NCBI GenBank assembly: GCA_964600225.1
Contig: CAZRIT010000002.1
Span: 1-64,000, forward strand
Length of the DNA: 64,000 nt
Reading direction: 5' to 3'
Origin: CAZRIT01 sp964600225
GTDB lineage: Bacteria > Bacillota > Clostridia > Christensenellales > CAG-138
Part shown: in pieces, positions 47,007 to 55,370 of the stretch
Layout: the number at the start of each line of letters is the position of its first letter
Position numbering within the stretch: position 1 is the stretch's first letter
Program-made: the position numbers and the translations under genes
Notes under the pieces: generated by a model
Seen by the model: the letters and a program-made list of their open reading frames with translations, nothing else
The model's database searches: none
Told to the model about the DNA's origin: nothing

Positions 47007-47426
47007 TCAAAAACAAAGGCCGACAACTAATAAAATATGTTTTACTGTGTCGGAAAGATTTTCAAAATCAAAGTTAGTCGGATTTGCATTATTTACATTG
47101 TCGGCTAAATGATGATATTCGCTTTGATATTTGCTCATTGCCATACAGATTTCTTTATACACGGTTATAAAATCTTCTTTGAGATTGATTGCATTTTCAA
47201 TATTTTGTTTTAATTCAATCAATCCTTGTTCAACAAGATGATGTAAAATATCATCTTTGCTTTCGTAATAAGCATAAATAGTACGCCGACTGTATTCAGA
47301 CGATTTTGAAATATCTTCTATCGTTGTTTGTGCGTAACCTTTTTCCAAAAAGAGTTTTTCAGCAGCTTTCATAATCTGTTCTCTGTGTAAGGCAGCAACT
47401 GCCTCTTTTTTATTTTCTCTGCTCAT
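47007..47426 (-). pseudogene. TetR/AcrR family regulator, C-terminally truncated
   Basis: 139 residues. The helix-turn-helix is intact (TTIEDISKSSEYSRRTIYAYYESKDDIL, given as family motif), but the ligand-binding part stops at about half the usual 190 residues, ending VVGLCF. AT-rich codons differ sharply from the surroundings. The promoter is TTGAAA, 16-bp spacer, TATACT on the minus strand (47448-47475). Probably a regulator left from the mobile element. Confidence 0.7.
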
Positions 47427-47484
47427 TTTTACACTTCAATTCTATTTAGTATACTATTAATATACCATATTTCAAGTGCGTTTG

Positions 47485-47687
47485 CAATAGAGGCAAGGTG
47501 CGGAAGCATCTCGACTTGGACGAGCTGACGCCCGCCATTCTGAACGATATGGTAAAGGCTGTATACGTTCATACTCCCGACAAGTCAAGCGGCCAACGGG
47601 AACAGCAAATTGACATATCCTATGACCTTGTGGGGATACTCCCCCGCGTCCTTGCTATACGACTTGCAAAACGGAGAAACTGCATAG
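47485..47687 (+). pseudogene. 3' remnant of a large serine recombinase (DUF4368-type C-terminus)
   Basis: The frame reads KHLDLDELTPAILNDMVKAV, then YVHTPDKSSGQREQQIDISYDLVGILP, the usual C-terminal region of TnpX/TndX-like recombinases. A one-base excess in the C5 run at 47640-47645 shifts the frame; in the next frame it resumes as ASLLYDLQNGETA and stop, the expected end. The resolvase and core recombinase domains are missing. A long hairpin (47672-47710) spans the stop. Confidence 0.65.
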
Positions 47688-47721
47688 CCCGAAAGCTATG
47701 CCGTTCTCCGAAAACAACTCT

Positions 47722-47737
47722 ATGCTGTTTTATGAGT
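47722..47737 (-). repeat. Right terminal inverted repeat of the relic
   Basis: ATGCTGTTTTATGAGT, reverse complement of the left end with one mismatch. Confidence 0.65.
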
Positions 47738-48512
47738 GCCGCCCCCGGCGCAATGCCTTGGTAGAAATCGTGGCACCCGCCGTTGATGGGGATGCGCTGC
47801 CCGATGGGCATATCCATGGCCGCGGCACGATCCCTGACGGATGGCATGTTTCCGTACGGCGCATAGGCTTCCGGAAAATACATGACTGGCCGCAGGGCGA
47901 TGGTNNNNNNNNNNCGGCTCCGTTTCGGTGAACGGTATTTCATAGACGACGTCCTGATCGGGTAAAAAGCTTGCGGTGTTGCATACGGCTTGACCCAACA
48001 AGACCCCGTCGATATACACGTCATACCGCATGCCGCCGCCCGAAAAGCTGCGCGCTATGGCGATCCAATACGCCTCCTGCATTTCTGTGGGAAATTCGTA
48101 GTGCATCGATACGTTGAAACCTGTCGCGCGCTGCGTCGGTGTAGCGGTTACGGTGATGCTCGAAAAATCGGTCCGTTGGTTTTCTATCCGGCCGCTGTTA
48201 TAATCCGAGCCTCGGAAGGTGACGGGGATACTGCCCTGCAATTGCCGACTCAATGCGGCCGTCTCCGATGGCTCCGTTACTTGCATCAAACCGTTTCCCT
48301 CGGTGGTATCAAACGTATGTATAGCGGATGGACGGATCATTTGCATTGGTTCCGATACTCTCGTCGCGCACGCATGCAATGGTAACCGTCTGCGGCAGGT
48401 GCTCGCGCGCGACATGATAGGGAAGCTGCTCCAGCAGCGTCAACGTGCAGGGCTTTTCGTCGGGATCAACCCTTGGTACGGCTGGCAGTGTGGATCCCGC
48501 CGTCTCCCAATA
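47738..48512 (-). pseudogene. C-terminal part of the sigma-linked membrane protein, interrupted
   Basis: Continuation of the gene at 48532-49659 across the N gap. Readable pieces: EKPCTLTLLEQLPYHVAREHLP, shortened here to TLTLLEQLPYHVARE; then, after a frame change near 48320-48340, TFDTTEGNGLMQVTEPSETA and a beta-rich region with YDVYIDGVLLGQAVC; then, past the 10-N gap, MYFPEAYAPYGNMPSV and PINGGCHDFYQGIAPGA. The frame changes may be real or due to poor assembly. The gene is cut at 47737 by the mobile relic; reading into the relic adds a foreign tail to a stop at 47620. Confidence 0.55.
47905..47914. other. Assembly gap (10 N)
   Basis: Run of N inside the sigma-linked membrane gene. Frame on the two sides differs by one, so the true gap size is not 10. 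Confidence 0.98.
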
Positions 48513-48531
48513 NNNNNNNNNNNNNNNNNNN
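48513..48531. other. Assembly gap (19 N)
   Basis: Run of N inside the same gene; the frame does not continue across it at the stated length. Confidence 0.98.
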
Positions 48532-49659
48532 GTTGATGTAGTAGGTTGGCTGCTGCTTCACCGAGAAGCTGCCGCGCTCCAAATCATAGCGCAGGCCGAG
48601 CAGGAACCCATCCTCCGTGGCGGCAATATCCAGGAAAGTGATCTCCGCAGCGCTTACGTTGATCGGCGTAGCGGTTTCGGGTAAGCGCTCCAGCGCGTCC
48701 AAACGCGCTTGTGCGCCCGTTTGCAGACGTCCCGTACCTTCCGCCGTCAGCGCATCGATGCGCGCCTGTCGATCCGCTTCGGAATAGCTGTATGAAAACG
48801 GTATGGAAAAGCTGCCGATGGCGCCGATGCGGTTGCCTGCGTTATCGTAGCGATACAGCGTGCCCGAAAGCACCATCTCCGTATCGGGCGTGATGGCCTG
48901 CGTGATGCCGCGGAAACCGATGGATAGCAGCCCGCCGTCCTTTTGCCACGCGGCGGGTTCGAGCTGCCCTTCGAAATCGGGCTTGAGATAGGGCGCGTAC
49001 GCCGTGCCGTCAACGGTGAGCACGAATGCGCGCGCATCCATGCCGATTTCGCAAAACGACGCGTACTCGTTCAGCGTCCGCTGCGCGCCGATGTCCTCGT
49101 CAATCCAATTGAAATTGATGATTGCGCCCGTGACAGCGCTTTCAAACGCAAGCGTCAGGTCGGCCTCCTGCGTATTGGCCTCCATGGGCCACAGTTCCAT
49201 GGACTTCACCCACAGCGTGACATCGTCAATCTGCGCTTTGCTGTCAACCGTGACCACGGGTATGCTCCCGTCCGCATAGGCCTCGGCATTGATACGGGCT
49301 TTCGCGGCAAGTTCGGCCTCTGCTTTACCTGCTTGGCTGACAGCGTCGTTTTTCAATTTCGACACCGTGCTGATATAAATGACCGTTGCGCACGCGCTCA
49401 ACAGCAGCAGGATGGCCGCAATCAGTACAATCATTGCGCGCCGCTTGACGGCTTTGTGGCGGGGCTTTACGGCATTGCCAAGCTGATGCTTGCGTGTGCG
49501 GTATACCGTATGCTGCGGCGCTTGCCGCTGTTGCTGTACGGGTTCTGTTTCGACGCGCTCGGCATCCGCTGCCCGCAGGATGCGCTCAAGCAGCGCGTCC
49601 TCTCGCTCCAATGGCAGCCGCACCTTGTCAAAGGAGGTGACGAACCGTTGATCTTTCAT
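48532..49659 (-). CDS. Membrane protein encoded after an ECF sigma factor, putative anti-sigma (N-terminal part)
   Basis: The first 376 codons. A cytoplasmic N-terminus of about 73 residues (MKDQRFVTSFDKVRLPLERE) is followed by a single transmembrane helix (MIVLIAAILLLLSACATVIYI) and an extracellular region with VTLWVKSMELWPMEA, beta-rich repeats and a helical stretch RIDALTAEGTGRLQTGAQAR. The layout and position directly after an ECF sigma gene suggest an anti-sigma factor of the DUF4179-like kind; no zinc HxxxCxxC motif is present. AAAGGAGG precedes the ATG. The gene continues past the N gap. Confidence 0.65.
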
Positions 49660-49660
49660 G

Positions 49661-50149
49661 TTATTTGCCCTCCTTTAGCACGCGTTTTAGCAGGGATCTG
49701 CCGTCGTGAAGGTATCTCTAAACGGTCGGTTCGGTTTTGCCCAAGCAGTTTGCAATCTCCCTAACGGAGTAGCCCTCGTAATAATGCATATAGACGGCCG
49801 TTTTGTATTGATCGGGCAGGGCCATGACGCTTTGGAACAATTCATCCGTCACGATGGGCGCCGTCGCCCGTTGCAGCGCCGCATCGTCCATATCCACATG
49901 CCTGCGCCAGCCGCTTTTGAGGATGTTTTTGCAAACATTCCCCGCCGTTACAATCAGCCATGCCTTTTCGTGCTCCGCGGACGCAAACCGTGTTGTGTCC
50001 TTCATCAAGCGCAGAAAGGTTGTCTGCACGGCGTCCTCGGCATCGTGGCTGTTTCCGTGAAAGTACAGCGCGCATACGCGAAATACCGTCTGTATATTGC
50101 GTCGATAGATGGCCGCAATCTCCTCGTTCGTTCGCCATAAGGAACGCAA
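49661..50149 (-). pseudogene. ECF sigma factor with in-frame amber codon in region 4
   Basis: Sigma-70 region 2 (YFHGNSHDAEDAVQTTFLRLMKD, given as motif) and region 4 (LPDQYKTAVYMHYYEGYSVREIANCLGKTEPTV) are clear. TAG at 49720-49718 stops the frame inside the recognition helix after 143 codons. Without it the frame continues RYLHDGRSLLKRVLKEGK to TAA at 49661, the expected ECF end, so a CAG-to-TAG change is likely. The start is TTG 50149 with AAGGAGG 8 nt upstream. The putative anti-sigma gene begins 1 nt downstream. Confidence 0.75.
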
Positions 50150-50261
50150 ATCATCATCCTCCTTTGTGCCAAGTCGTTGTCGCTTATTTGGCCCTTCACT
50201 ATCAATACAATGCAAGTCGGTGAAATCTATCATTTTTTGTAGTAATTATTTTATAATAGTA

Positions 50262-50270
50262 TGTTATACT
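50262..50270 (+). promoter_or_regulatory. Extended -10 promoter of the membrane-protein gene, predicted leaderless
   Basis: TGT then TATACT ending 6 nt before the ATG at 50277; the surroundings are AT-rich and lack a clear -35. Confidence 0.65.
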
Positions 50271-50276
50271 ATTTTC

Positions 50277-50990
50277 ATGAAAAAGCGAGTGGATATCAAA
50301 AAGCTTTTGTTCTGGGTGCTGCTGGTTTCTTTAATTGGGTCGATTGGCTTTGCTGCATACAAAGCGGCCGTGACGTCGCGCGTGGCGGAAACGGCAGTGC
50401 AGGGCGAGCGATTGCACAGCGATTATGTGCTGATGCTGGTGCAGTGCGCGCTGGGGCTGGTGGTGATGTTTTTGCCATCCATGCTGGAGCGGCGCTTTCG
50501 CATCACCGTGCCCAACGATATGTGCGTGATGTACTTTGTGTTTCTGTACTGCGCCATCTATCTTGGCGAGGTGCGCAGCTTTTACTACCTGATACCGTAT
50601 TGGGATACCATGCTGCACGCCATGAGCGCCATGATGCTGGGGGCGCTCGGGTTTTCGCTTGTTTCCATACTCAACGACGCGCCCGTAACGCATGTGGATT
50701 TGAGCCCGCGGTTCGTTGCGCTGTTCGCGTTCTGCTTTGCGCTCACCGTCGGCGTGTTGTGGGAGATTTACGAGTTTACGTTTGACGGGCTGTTGCAGAT
50801 GAACATGCAAAAGTTCCGTCTGGAGGACGGCACGGAGCTAATCGGGCATGCCGCGCTGACCGACACCATGAAGGATTTGATTACCGATGCGCTCGGCGCG
50901 CTGCTGATTTCCGTATGGGGCGGCCTGACCATCAAAAAGCGCAGGGCCGAGGGCGACCCGATCGACGAATCCGGTTTTTTACCAAACTGA
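50277..50990 (+). CDS. Multi-pass membrane protein of unknown function
   Basis: A 237-residue protein with five to six hydrophobic segments (LLFWVLLVSLIGSIGFAAYK first) and conserved-looking charged spots between them: YWDTMLHAMSAMMLG, GVLWEIYEFTFDGLL and DTMKDLITDALGALL. The pattern WDxxxH...WExxEFxxD...DxxxDxxxDxxGA is that of DUF2238-like inner-membrane proteins. Function unknown. The ATG has no SD; see the promoter. Confidence 0.7.
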   Translation: MKKRVDIKKLLFWVLLVSLIGSIGFAAYKAAVTSRVAETAVQGERLHSDYVLMLVQCALGLVVMFLPSMLERRFRITVPNDMCVMYFVFLYCAIYLGEVRSFYYLIPYWDTMLHAMSAMMLGALGFSLVSILNDAPVTHVDLSPRFVALFAFCFALTVGVLWEIYEFTFDGLLQMNMQKFRLEDGTELIGHAALTDTMKDLITDALGALLISVWGGLTIKKRRAEGDPIDESGFLPN

Positions 50991-51008
50991 ATAACGGCAT
51001 CGTTGCGT

Positions 51009-51042
51009 AACGCCATCGGCGGCATGTCGGTGGCGTTTTTTT
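51009..51042 (+). terminator. Terminator before spoIIE
   Basis: Stem AACGCCaTCG / CGgTGGCGTT with a T7 run. Confidence 0.8.
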
Positions 51043-51076
51043 ATACCCCGAACCCTGCCCGGGACGGCAAAACCGA

Positions 51077-51161
51077 TTCGACAGCGAACGAAGCGAAAAA
51101 GACTGCGCGAACCATCGGATGTGGGAGGCATCCATGCATATCGTAGGTTGAACGTGTCGCA
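51077..51161. promoter_or_regulatory. Possible Spo0A boxes upstream of spoIIE
   Basis: TGTCGAA (reverse strand, 51077-51083) is an exact core 0A box; TGTCGCA (51155-51161) differs by one base. A -10-like TATACT lies at 51225-51230, 24 nt before the ATG, with TTGAAC too far upstream (25 bp) for a standard promoter. spoIIE is Spo0A-controlled in Bacillus. Confidence 0.35.
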
Positions 51162-51253
51162 AATCAGCAGACTGTCCGAAGGTTCGCGGACGCTTGAACT
51201 GTTTTTTTCGCGTGCGCCCGTCCGTATACTGTACGGGCAGGAGCGTGGAGAGA

Positions 51254-53557
51254 ATGGGATTGCAGCCGGGGGCAGGGGAGACCGCAAAAAAGCATAAATT
51301 GGGGAAACTGCGCGCCTATGTGCTCCGAAGCGAGTTTATGTGGGAAATTTCGACATGCTTTGTCGGGCTGATCGCGGGGCGCGTGGTCATCATGAACGAT
51401 GTTTCCCCGTTTGCTTCCGCGTTTGTGGCCGCCGTCTCCATGACAAGCATCAACGCGTTGTATGCATTCCTTGGCACGGCAGTCGGCTTGCTGTTTTTGA
51501 CGGGAACCGTCCGCTATCCTGCATTCGCTGCGTGTACGCTTTACTACCTTTCGCATCTGATCTGGCGCAAAATCCGCCGCAACTGCGAGCGGTTTGAACG
51601 GTTGCTGCTGCTGTTGACGGTCAACGTAATATTACTGCCCATATTTTACTGTGACGGGCTGCAGATGGTGCTCAAGGGCTCCATTGCACTTTGTGCATCC
51701 GTATTGATGGCGCTGCTGATGCACAATGCCCTGCGCGCGCTGCGCACGCTCGAAAAGCGGCATGTGCTGACCGACGGCGAGCAGTTGTGCATGAGCGTCA
51801 GCTTTGGCGTGTTGCTGCTGGGGTTAACGGATATCTGTGCGTTCGGATTTTCGCTCAGCGTTGTGCTGTTGCTGCTGTTTGCCATGATTGCCGCCTATGC
51901 GCGCGGCAATGCGGGTGTGGCGGTTGCGGTGGCTATCTCGGTGATGCTGACCATTGGCGGCGATTTTTCGCTGAGCTTTGTGGGCGGCATCGCGGCCTGC
52001 GCGCTGTCGGGTGCGGCGCTTCGCTCGCTGGATACATTGGGCGTGCTGGGCGGGTTCATCGCATGCTGCCTGCTGGTCGGCACCTATGTGTTTACCGCGC
52101 CGCACACGATCAATCTCATCAACCTCGCCGTGGCGGGCGCGCTGTTTCTGGCCATCCCAAGGGAGCATACGCTGCGTCTGTGCGCGTTCATCGATGCAGG
52201 CAGGGAGCGCGAGCGGTTTGCGCAAAAGTCCGTGCTGCGCATGCGTTCCTGCACGGCCGATGAAATGCGCAGGACCGCTGCCGTTGTGCGCGAAATGGCA
52301 TATATGTATCAGCCGATTGCCAAATCCGCCAACGAGCCAACCGACGCCTTTTTACAGTGGACGGCGCACGCTGCATATGGCGTGTGCGCGGACTGCTCGC
52401 TCAAAAAGATTTGCTGGAAGGATTGGACACGCGCCTCGCACGCCATCATGGCGCTGTTGAACGCTAAGGAGCGCGGCGACAAAACGCGCATGCACCTGCC
52501 TTTCGACCCCGCGTGCAAGCACATTTTGCAGATGGTCATGGCAGCCGAACAGGCAAAGAATCAGTATCTTGCTCAGCGCGCCATGCGGATACAGACCATG
52601 GGGCAAAACGCCTTCATCCACCGCCAGTTCACAGGCGTCAGCGAAATACTGGAATCCCTCTCGCGGCGCGTGATGCAGGATCGTTGGCTGGATGAGGATT
52701 TGGAAAAAACGGTGCTGTCGGGCCTGGACCGCCGCGGTTTCCGCGTATACGGGGCGGAGGCGACCTTTCCGCAGGGCAGGCTGGAGCTGCATGTGCGCGT
52801 GCCCATGGAGCAGCTATTGGAGGCGGAGCCGTTTGCGGAGGCCGTGAGCCTCATTCTTAGGCGTCCGATACGCATCCTGCATGCCGAGCCCGATGGCAAG
52901 CTCTGCACGTTGGTGATGGAGGAAGGGCAAAACCTGTCGGCCTCCATGGGAACGGCGGGAATTGCCATCAGTTCGGGCGGCGTCAGCGGCGACAGCGCGG
53001 GAGAACGGCGCATGGAATCGGGCCGTGTGCTGTATGCGCTCAGCGACGGCATGGGCGCAGGAGAGACAGCCAAGAATGAAAGCGACGCGGCACTGCGGCT
53101 GCTGTTTGACCTGTATGAAGCGGGGTTTTCACGGGATGTGGCGCTGGAAAGCGTCAATCGGCTGCTGTTGGGGCGGCAGGATGATATGTACGCCACGCTG
53201 GATGCGGTGCACATCGATCTCAGATCGGGAGAGGCGGAGTTTATGAAGTACGGCGCGCCGCCTTCCTACGTCTACCGAAACCAACGGCTGCACGCGGTCA
53301 AGGCGGAGGCGCTGCCTGCGGGCATCCTCAATGAGGCCGTCCCCGCCATTCTCAAGGCAAAGCTCAGGCGTGACGACGCGGTGGTTATGCTGTCGGACGG
53401 GGCGCTGGATGCGCTGGGCGACCGGGCGTACAACGCCATACAGGCCATACTCGCCACGGAACAAAACAGCCAGCAGGCGGCGCAGAAGCTGATGGAGGAG
53501 GCCAGCCAGACCCAGTACGAGGACGACATGACCGTGATGGTCATCCGCATTGCATAG
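51254..53557 (+). CDS. spoIIE: Stage II sporulation protein E, membrane serine phosphatase
   Basis: A 767-residue protein: cytoplasmic start, about ten membrane segments (residues about 30-320), a central regulatory region with cysteines in CADCSLKKICW, and a PP2C-type phosphatase with YALSDGMGAGETAKNES, GRQDDMYATLDAVHID and VMLSDGALDALGD. It dephosphorylates SpoIIAA in the forespore to release sigma-F and takes part in asymmetric septation. GGAG motifs precede ATG 51254. Intact as read. Confidence 0.95.
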   Translation: MGLQPGAGETAKKHKLGKLRAYVLRSEFMWEISTCFVGLIAGRVVIMNDVSPFASAFVAAVSMTSINALYAFLGTAVGLLFLTGTVRYPAFAACTLYYLSHLIWRKIRRNCERFERLLLLLTVNVILLPIFYCDGLQMVLKGSIALCASVLMALLMHNALRALRTLEKRHVLTDGEQLCMSVSFGVLLLGLTDICAFGFSLSVVLLLLFAMIAAYARGNAGVAVAVAISVMLTIGGDFSLSFVGGIAACALSGAALRSLDTLGVLGGFIACCLLVGTYVFTAPHTINLINLAVAGALFLAIPREHTLRLCAFIDAGRERERFAQKSVLRMRSCTADEMRRTAAVVREMAYMYQPIAKSANEPTDAFLQWTAHAAYGVCADCSLKKICWKDWTRASHAIMALLNAKERGDKTRMHLPFDPACKHILQMVMAAEQAKNQYLAQRAMRIQTMGQNAFIHRQFTGVSEILESLSRRVMQDRWLDEDLEKTVLSGLDRRGFRVYGAEATFPQGRLELHVRVPMEQLLEAEPFAEAVSLILRRPIRILHAEPDGKLCTLVMEEGQNLSASMGTAGIAISSGGVSGDSAGERRMESGRVLYALSDGMGAGETAKNESDAALRLLFDLYEAGFSRDVALESVNRLLLGRQDDMYATLDAVHIDLRSGEAEFMKYGAPPSYVYRNQRLHAVKAEALPAGILNEAVPAILKAKLRRDDAVVMLSDGALDALGDRAYNAIQAILATEQNSQQAAQKLMEEASQTQYEDDMTVMVIRIA

Positions 53558-53558
53558 C

Positions 53559-54518
53559 ATGAAACTATCGATTGAGTTGTTTTTGATCGACAATATGCTC
53601 ATGAACATCCTTGTGCTGCGACTGGCTTATGTGTTGACCTGCATGAAGCCAAGGTGGCTGCCAACGGTGGGAATGTCGCTGTTCGGGGCGGTGTACGCAC
53701 TGCTTTCGATGGCCCGGTTGCCCGTGCTTTCCGCCGTTGTGCCCAAGTTGCTGCTGGGCGCTGCGATGGCATGGCCTCTGGCGGAATCCCTGCGGGATTA
53801 TCCCAGGGCGGTCGTGAGACTGTACATTTCGGCATTTTTGATGGGCGGATGGATGTATGCGCTTTCCACGCTGCTTGGCGGCGGCATGTATGGCGGCGTG
53901 CTGGTTACCACAACCCCGATTCGCGTGTTCTTGCTGGCGGCATGCGGCTGCGCCATGCTGCCGAGGATTGTGCTGACCATGCTGCATGCGTTGAGAAAAC
54001 GGGCGGGATTTGTGCGCATACGCATCCGTCTGGAGGATCGCATCCTCGAGCTGACCGCGCTGGTGGATACGGGTAATCTCCTATCGGAGCCGCTCAGCGG
54101 CAAGCCCGTAGTGGTGGTGCAGCCGGGGCTGCTGCCCGATATCGGCAATCGGCCCGTGCCGTATCGCACGGTCGGCGGCGGTGGCGTGATGATGGCGTTT
54201 GCGCCCAAGGCCATGTATGTGAAACAAAGAAATTGGCGCGCCGTGGACGGTATGGTGGCGGCTTCGGAAAATCCGATTGCAGCCGCCGACGCCATCATCG
54301 GCAGCGCCCTGTTAACGGAGGAAGGACGGCATGTGGTTGGAACAGATGCAAATGAAACTTCGGCGCTGGTATATCGCTTTGATCAGTCGGGATCAGGACG
54401 CGCTCTATTACATTCATTCAGGCGAGACGCTGCCTGCGCCGTTCCAGGCGCCCGAGGAGCAGATGTGGATCGAGCGCCTAACGCTCGGCAGCAAGGAGGC
54501 CAAGAACGCGCTGATTGA
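53559..54518 (+). CDS. spoIIGA: Sigma-E processing peptidase SpoIIGA, running on into sigE
   Basis: Five N-terminal membrane segments (ELFLIDNMLMNILVLRLAYV) and a cytoplasmic aspartic protease domain with ELTALVDTGNLLSEPL, whose Asp is the expected catalytic residue (about 171). It cleaves pro-sigma-E. Conserved sequence ends near IIGSALLTEEGR at about residue 257; the frame then reads 188 nt into sigE in another frame, giving a Ser/Arg/Gly-rich tail, so the native stop seems lost. The ATG is 1 nt after the spoIIE stop; no SD, coupled translation. Confidence 0.85.
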   Translation: MKLSIELFLIDNMLMNILVLRLAYVLTCMKPRWLPTVGMSLFGAVYALLSMARLPVLSAVVPKLLLGAAMAWPLAESLRDYPRAVVRLYISAFLMGGWMYALSTLLGGGMYGGVLVTTTPIRVFLLAACGCAMLPRIVLTMLHALRKRAGFVRIRIRLEDRILELTALVDTGNLLSEPLSGKPVVVVQPGLLPDIGNRPVPYRTVGGGGVMMAFAPKAMYVKQRNWRAVDGMVAASENPIAAADAIIGSALLTEEGRHVVGTDANETSALVYRFDQSGSGRALLHSFRRDAACAVPGARGADVDRAPNARQQGGQERAD

Positions 54519-55042
54519 GCACAATCTGCGCCTTGTGGTCTACATTGCGCGCAAGTTTGAAAACACGGGCGTGGGCGTGGAGGATTTGATCTCTATCGGC
54601 ACCATCGGCCTGATCAAGGCGGTGAACACGTTTGATGCGAGCAAGCGCATCAAGCTGGCAACCTATGCCTCGCGCTGCATCGAAAACGAAATCCTCATGC
54701 ACCTTCGCCGCACCAGCCGCCTGAAGCTGGAGGTGTCGTTCGACGAACCGCTCAACGTCGATTGGGACGGAAACGAGCTGCTATTAAGCGATATCCTGGG
54801 CACCGATAACGATATTGTCGGGCGCGATTTGGATGACGAGGTCGATCGCGAGCTATTGCAGGCGGCGCTTGTGCGGCTGACACCCAGGGAAAAGCGCATC
54901 GTCGAGCTTTGGGCTCAATAACCAGCCGGAGTGTACGCAAAAGCAGGTGGCCGATATGCTGGGCATTTCACAAAGCTACATCAGCCGTTTGGAAAAGCGG
55001 ATCATCAAGCGCCTGCAGCGGGATATTCTACGCATGCTGTAA
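54331..55042 (+). pseudogene. sigE: Sporulation sigma factor SigE, frameshifted before region 4.2
   Basis: Codons from ATG 54331 (GGAGG upstream) give a pro-sequence, then region 2 (IEHNLRLVVYIARKFENTG, YASRCIENEI) and region 3 with VSFDEPLNVDWDGNELLLSDILGTD, very close to Bacillus SigE. At 54907-54910 the frame breaks after EKRIVEL; it would stop at 54921. In another frame the protein resumes immediately: FGLNNQPECTQKQVADMLG, then ISQSYISRLEKRIIKRLQRD to the stop at 55042. Only the Arg of ELRFGL is missing. A 5-nt deletion between GCT repeats would explain this; a base-call error is also possible. Confidence 0.85.
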
Positions 55043-55096
55043 AGAGGCGCGACGAAAAAAGTATTCAAAAAATGCAGTATTCTGTGGAATAAGGTA

Positions 55097-55125
55097 TTGC
55101 AATCGGCGGAATAATCATATATAAT
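55097..55125 (+). promoter_or_regulatory. Promoter of the lysine-riboswitch transcript
   Basis: TTGCAA, 17-bp spacer, TATAAT, starting 7 nt before the riboswitch region. Confidence 0.8.
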
Positions 55126-55141
55126 ACGCCCAATAAAAGCT

Positions 55142-55355
55142 ATGCAGAGGCGCGGCCAACATCAGTACATCCCGTCAAACCGTCGGATAACGGGGGATGG
55201 AAAGGGAAGGCCGCCGAGAGATCGGCAGGATATCCGTTTTGCCGAGGCTCGGGACGTCGGAGAAAATCCGCCGTACTGTCACATTGTTGTGGAGCGCTGC
55301 GAAAACTGTCTGCTGAGGGATCAGCTATGGTTGTTTGCAGCCGTAGCTGATTTTT
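55142..55355 (+). ncRNA. Lysine riboswitch (L box) with terminator
   Basis: Conserved L-box elements occur in order: AGAGGCGC at the start, the AGTA motif, GGAAAGGGAAGGCCGCCGA, the GGCTCGGGACGTCGG region, CGCCGTACTGTCA and TGTGGAGCGCT closing P1. A terminator follows: TCAGCTATGG (55321-55330) pairs with CCGTAGCTGA (55341-55350), then TTTTTG. Lysine binding is expected to favour termination and switch off the transporter downstream. Confidence 0.9.
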
Positions 55356-55370
55356 GTTTGGGAGGGAAAT

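Larger units (their letters stand above)
46816..47737. mobile_element. Deleted relic of a recombinase-type transposon with terminal inverted repeats
   Basis: The 922-bp segment is bounded by 16-bp inverted repeats (15 of 16 match). It carries a small gene, an AT-rich truncated TetR gene and the 3' end of a large serine recombinase, the gene usually found at one end of Tn4451-like or conjugative elements. The composition is clearly more AT-rich than the flanks. Everything between the left end and the recombinase 3' part has probably been lost except regulator fragments. The flanks join in frame if the element is removed. Confidence 0.65.

Noticed and set aside
47672..47710. Long hairpin at the recombinase end as a riboswitch or attC-like site
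   Set aside because: It spans the recombinase stop and has no U-tract or conserved core; most likely a 3'-end structure of the element.
49718..49720. TAG in the ECF sigma gene as programmed recoding (for example pyrrolysine)
   Set aside because: No supporting structure or suppressor gene is visible and the neighbouring gene is also damaged; a nonsense mutation is simpler.
54900..54921. Programmed ribosomal frameshifting in sigE
   Set aside because: No slippery heptamer with downstream pseudoknot is evident, and one conserved residue is missing, which fits a 5-nt deletion better.
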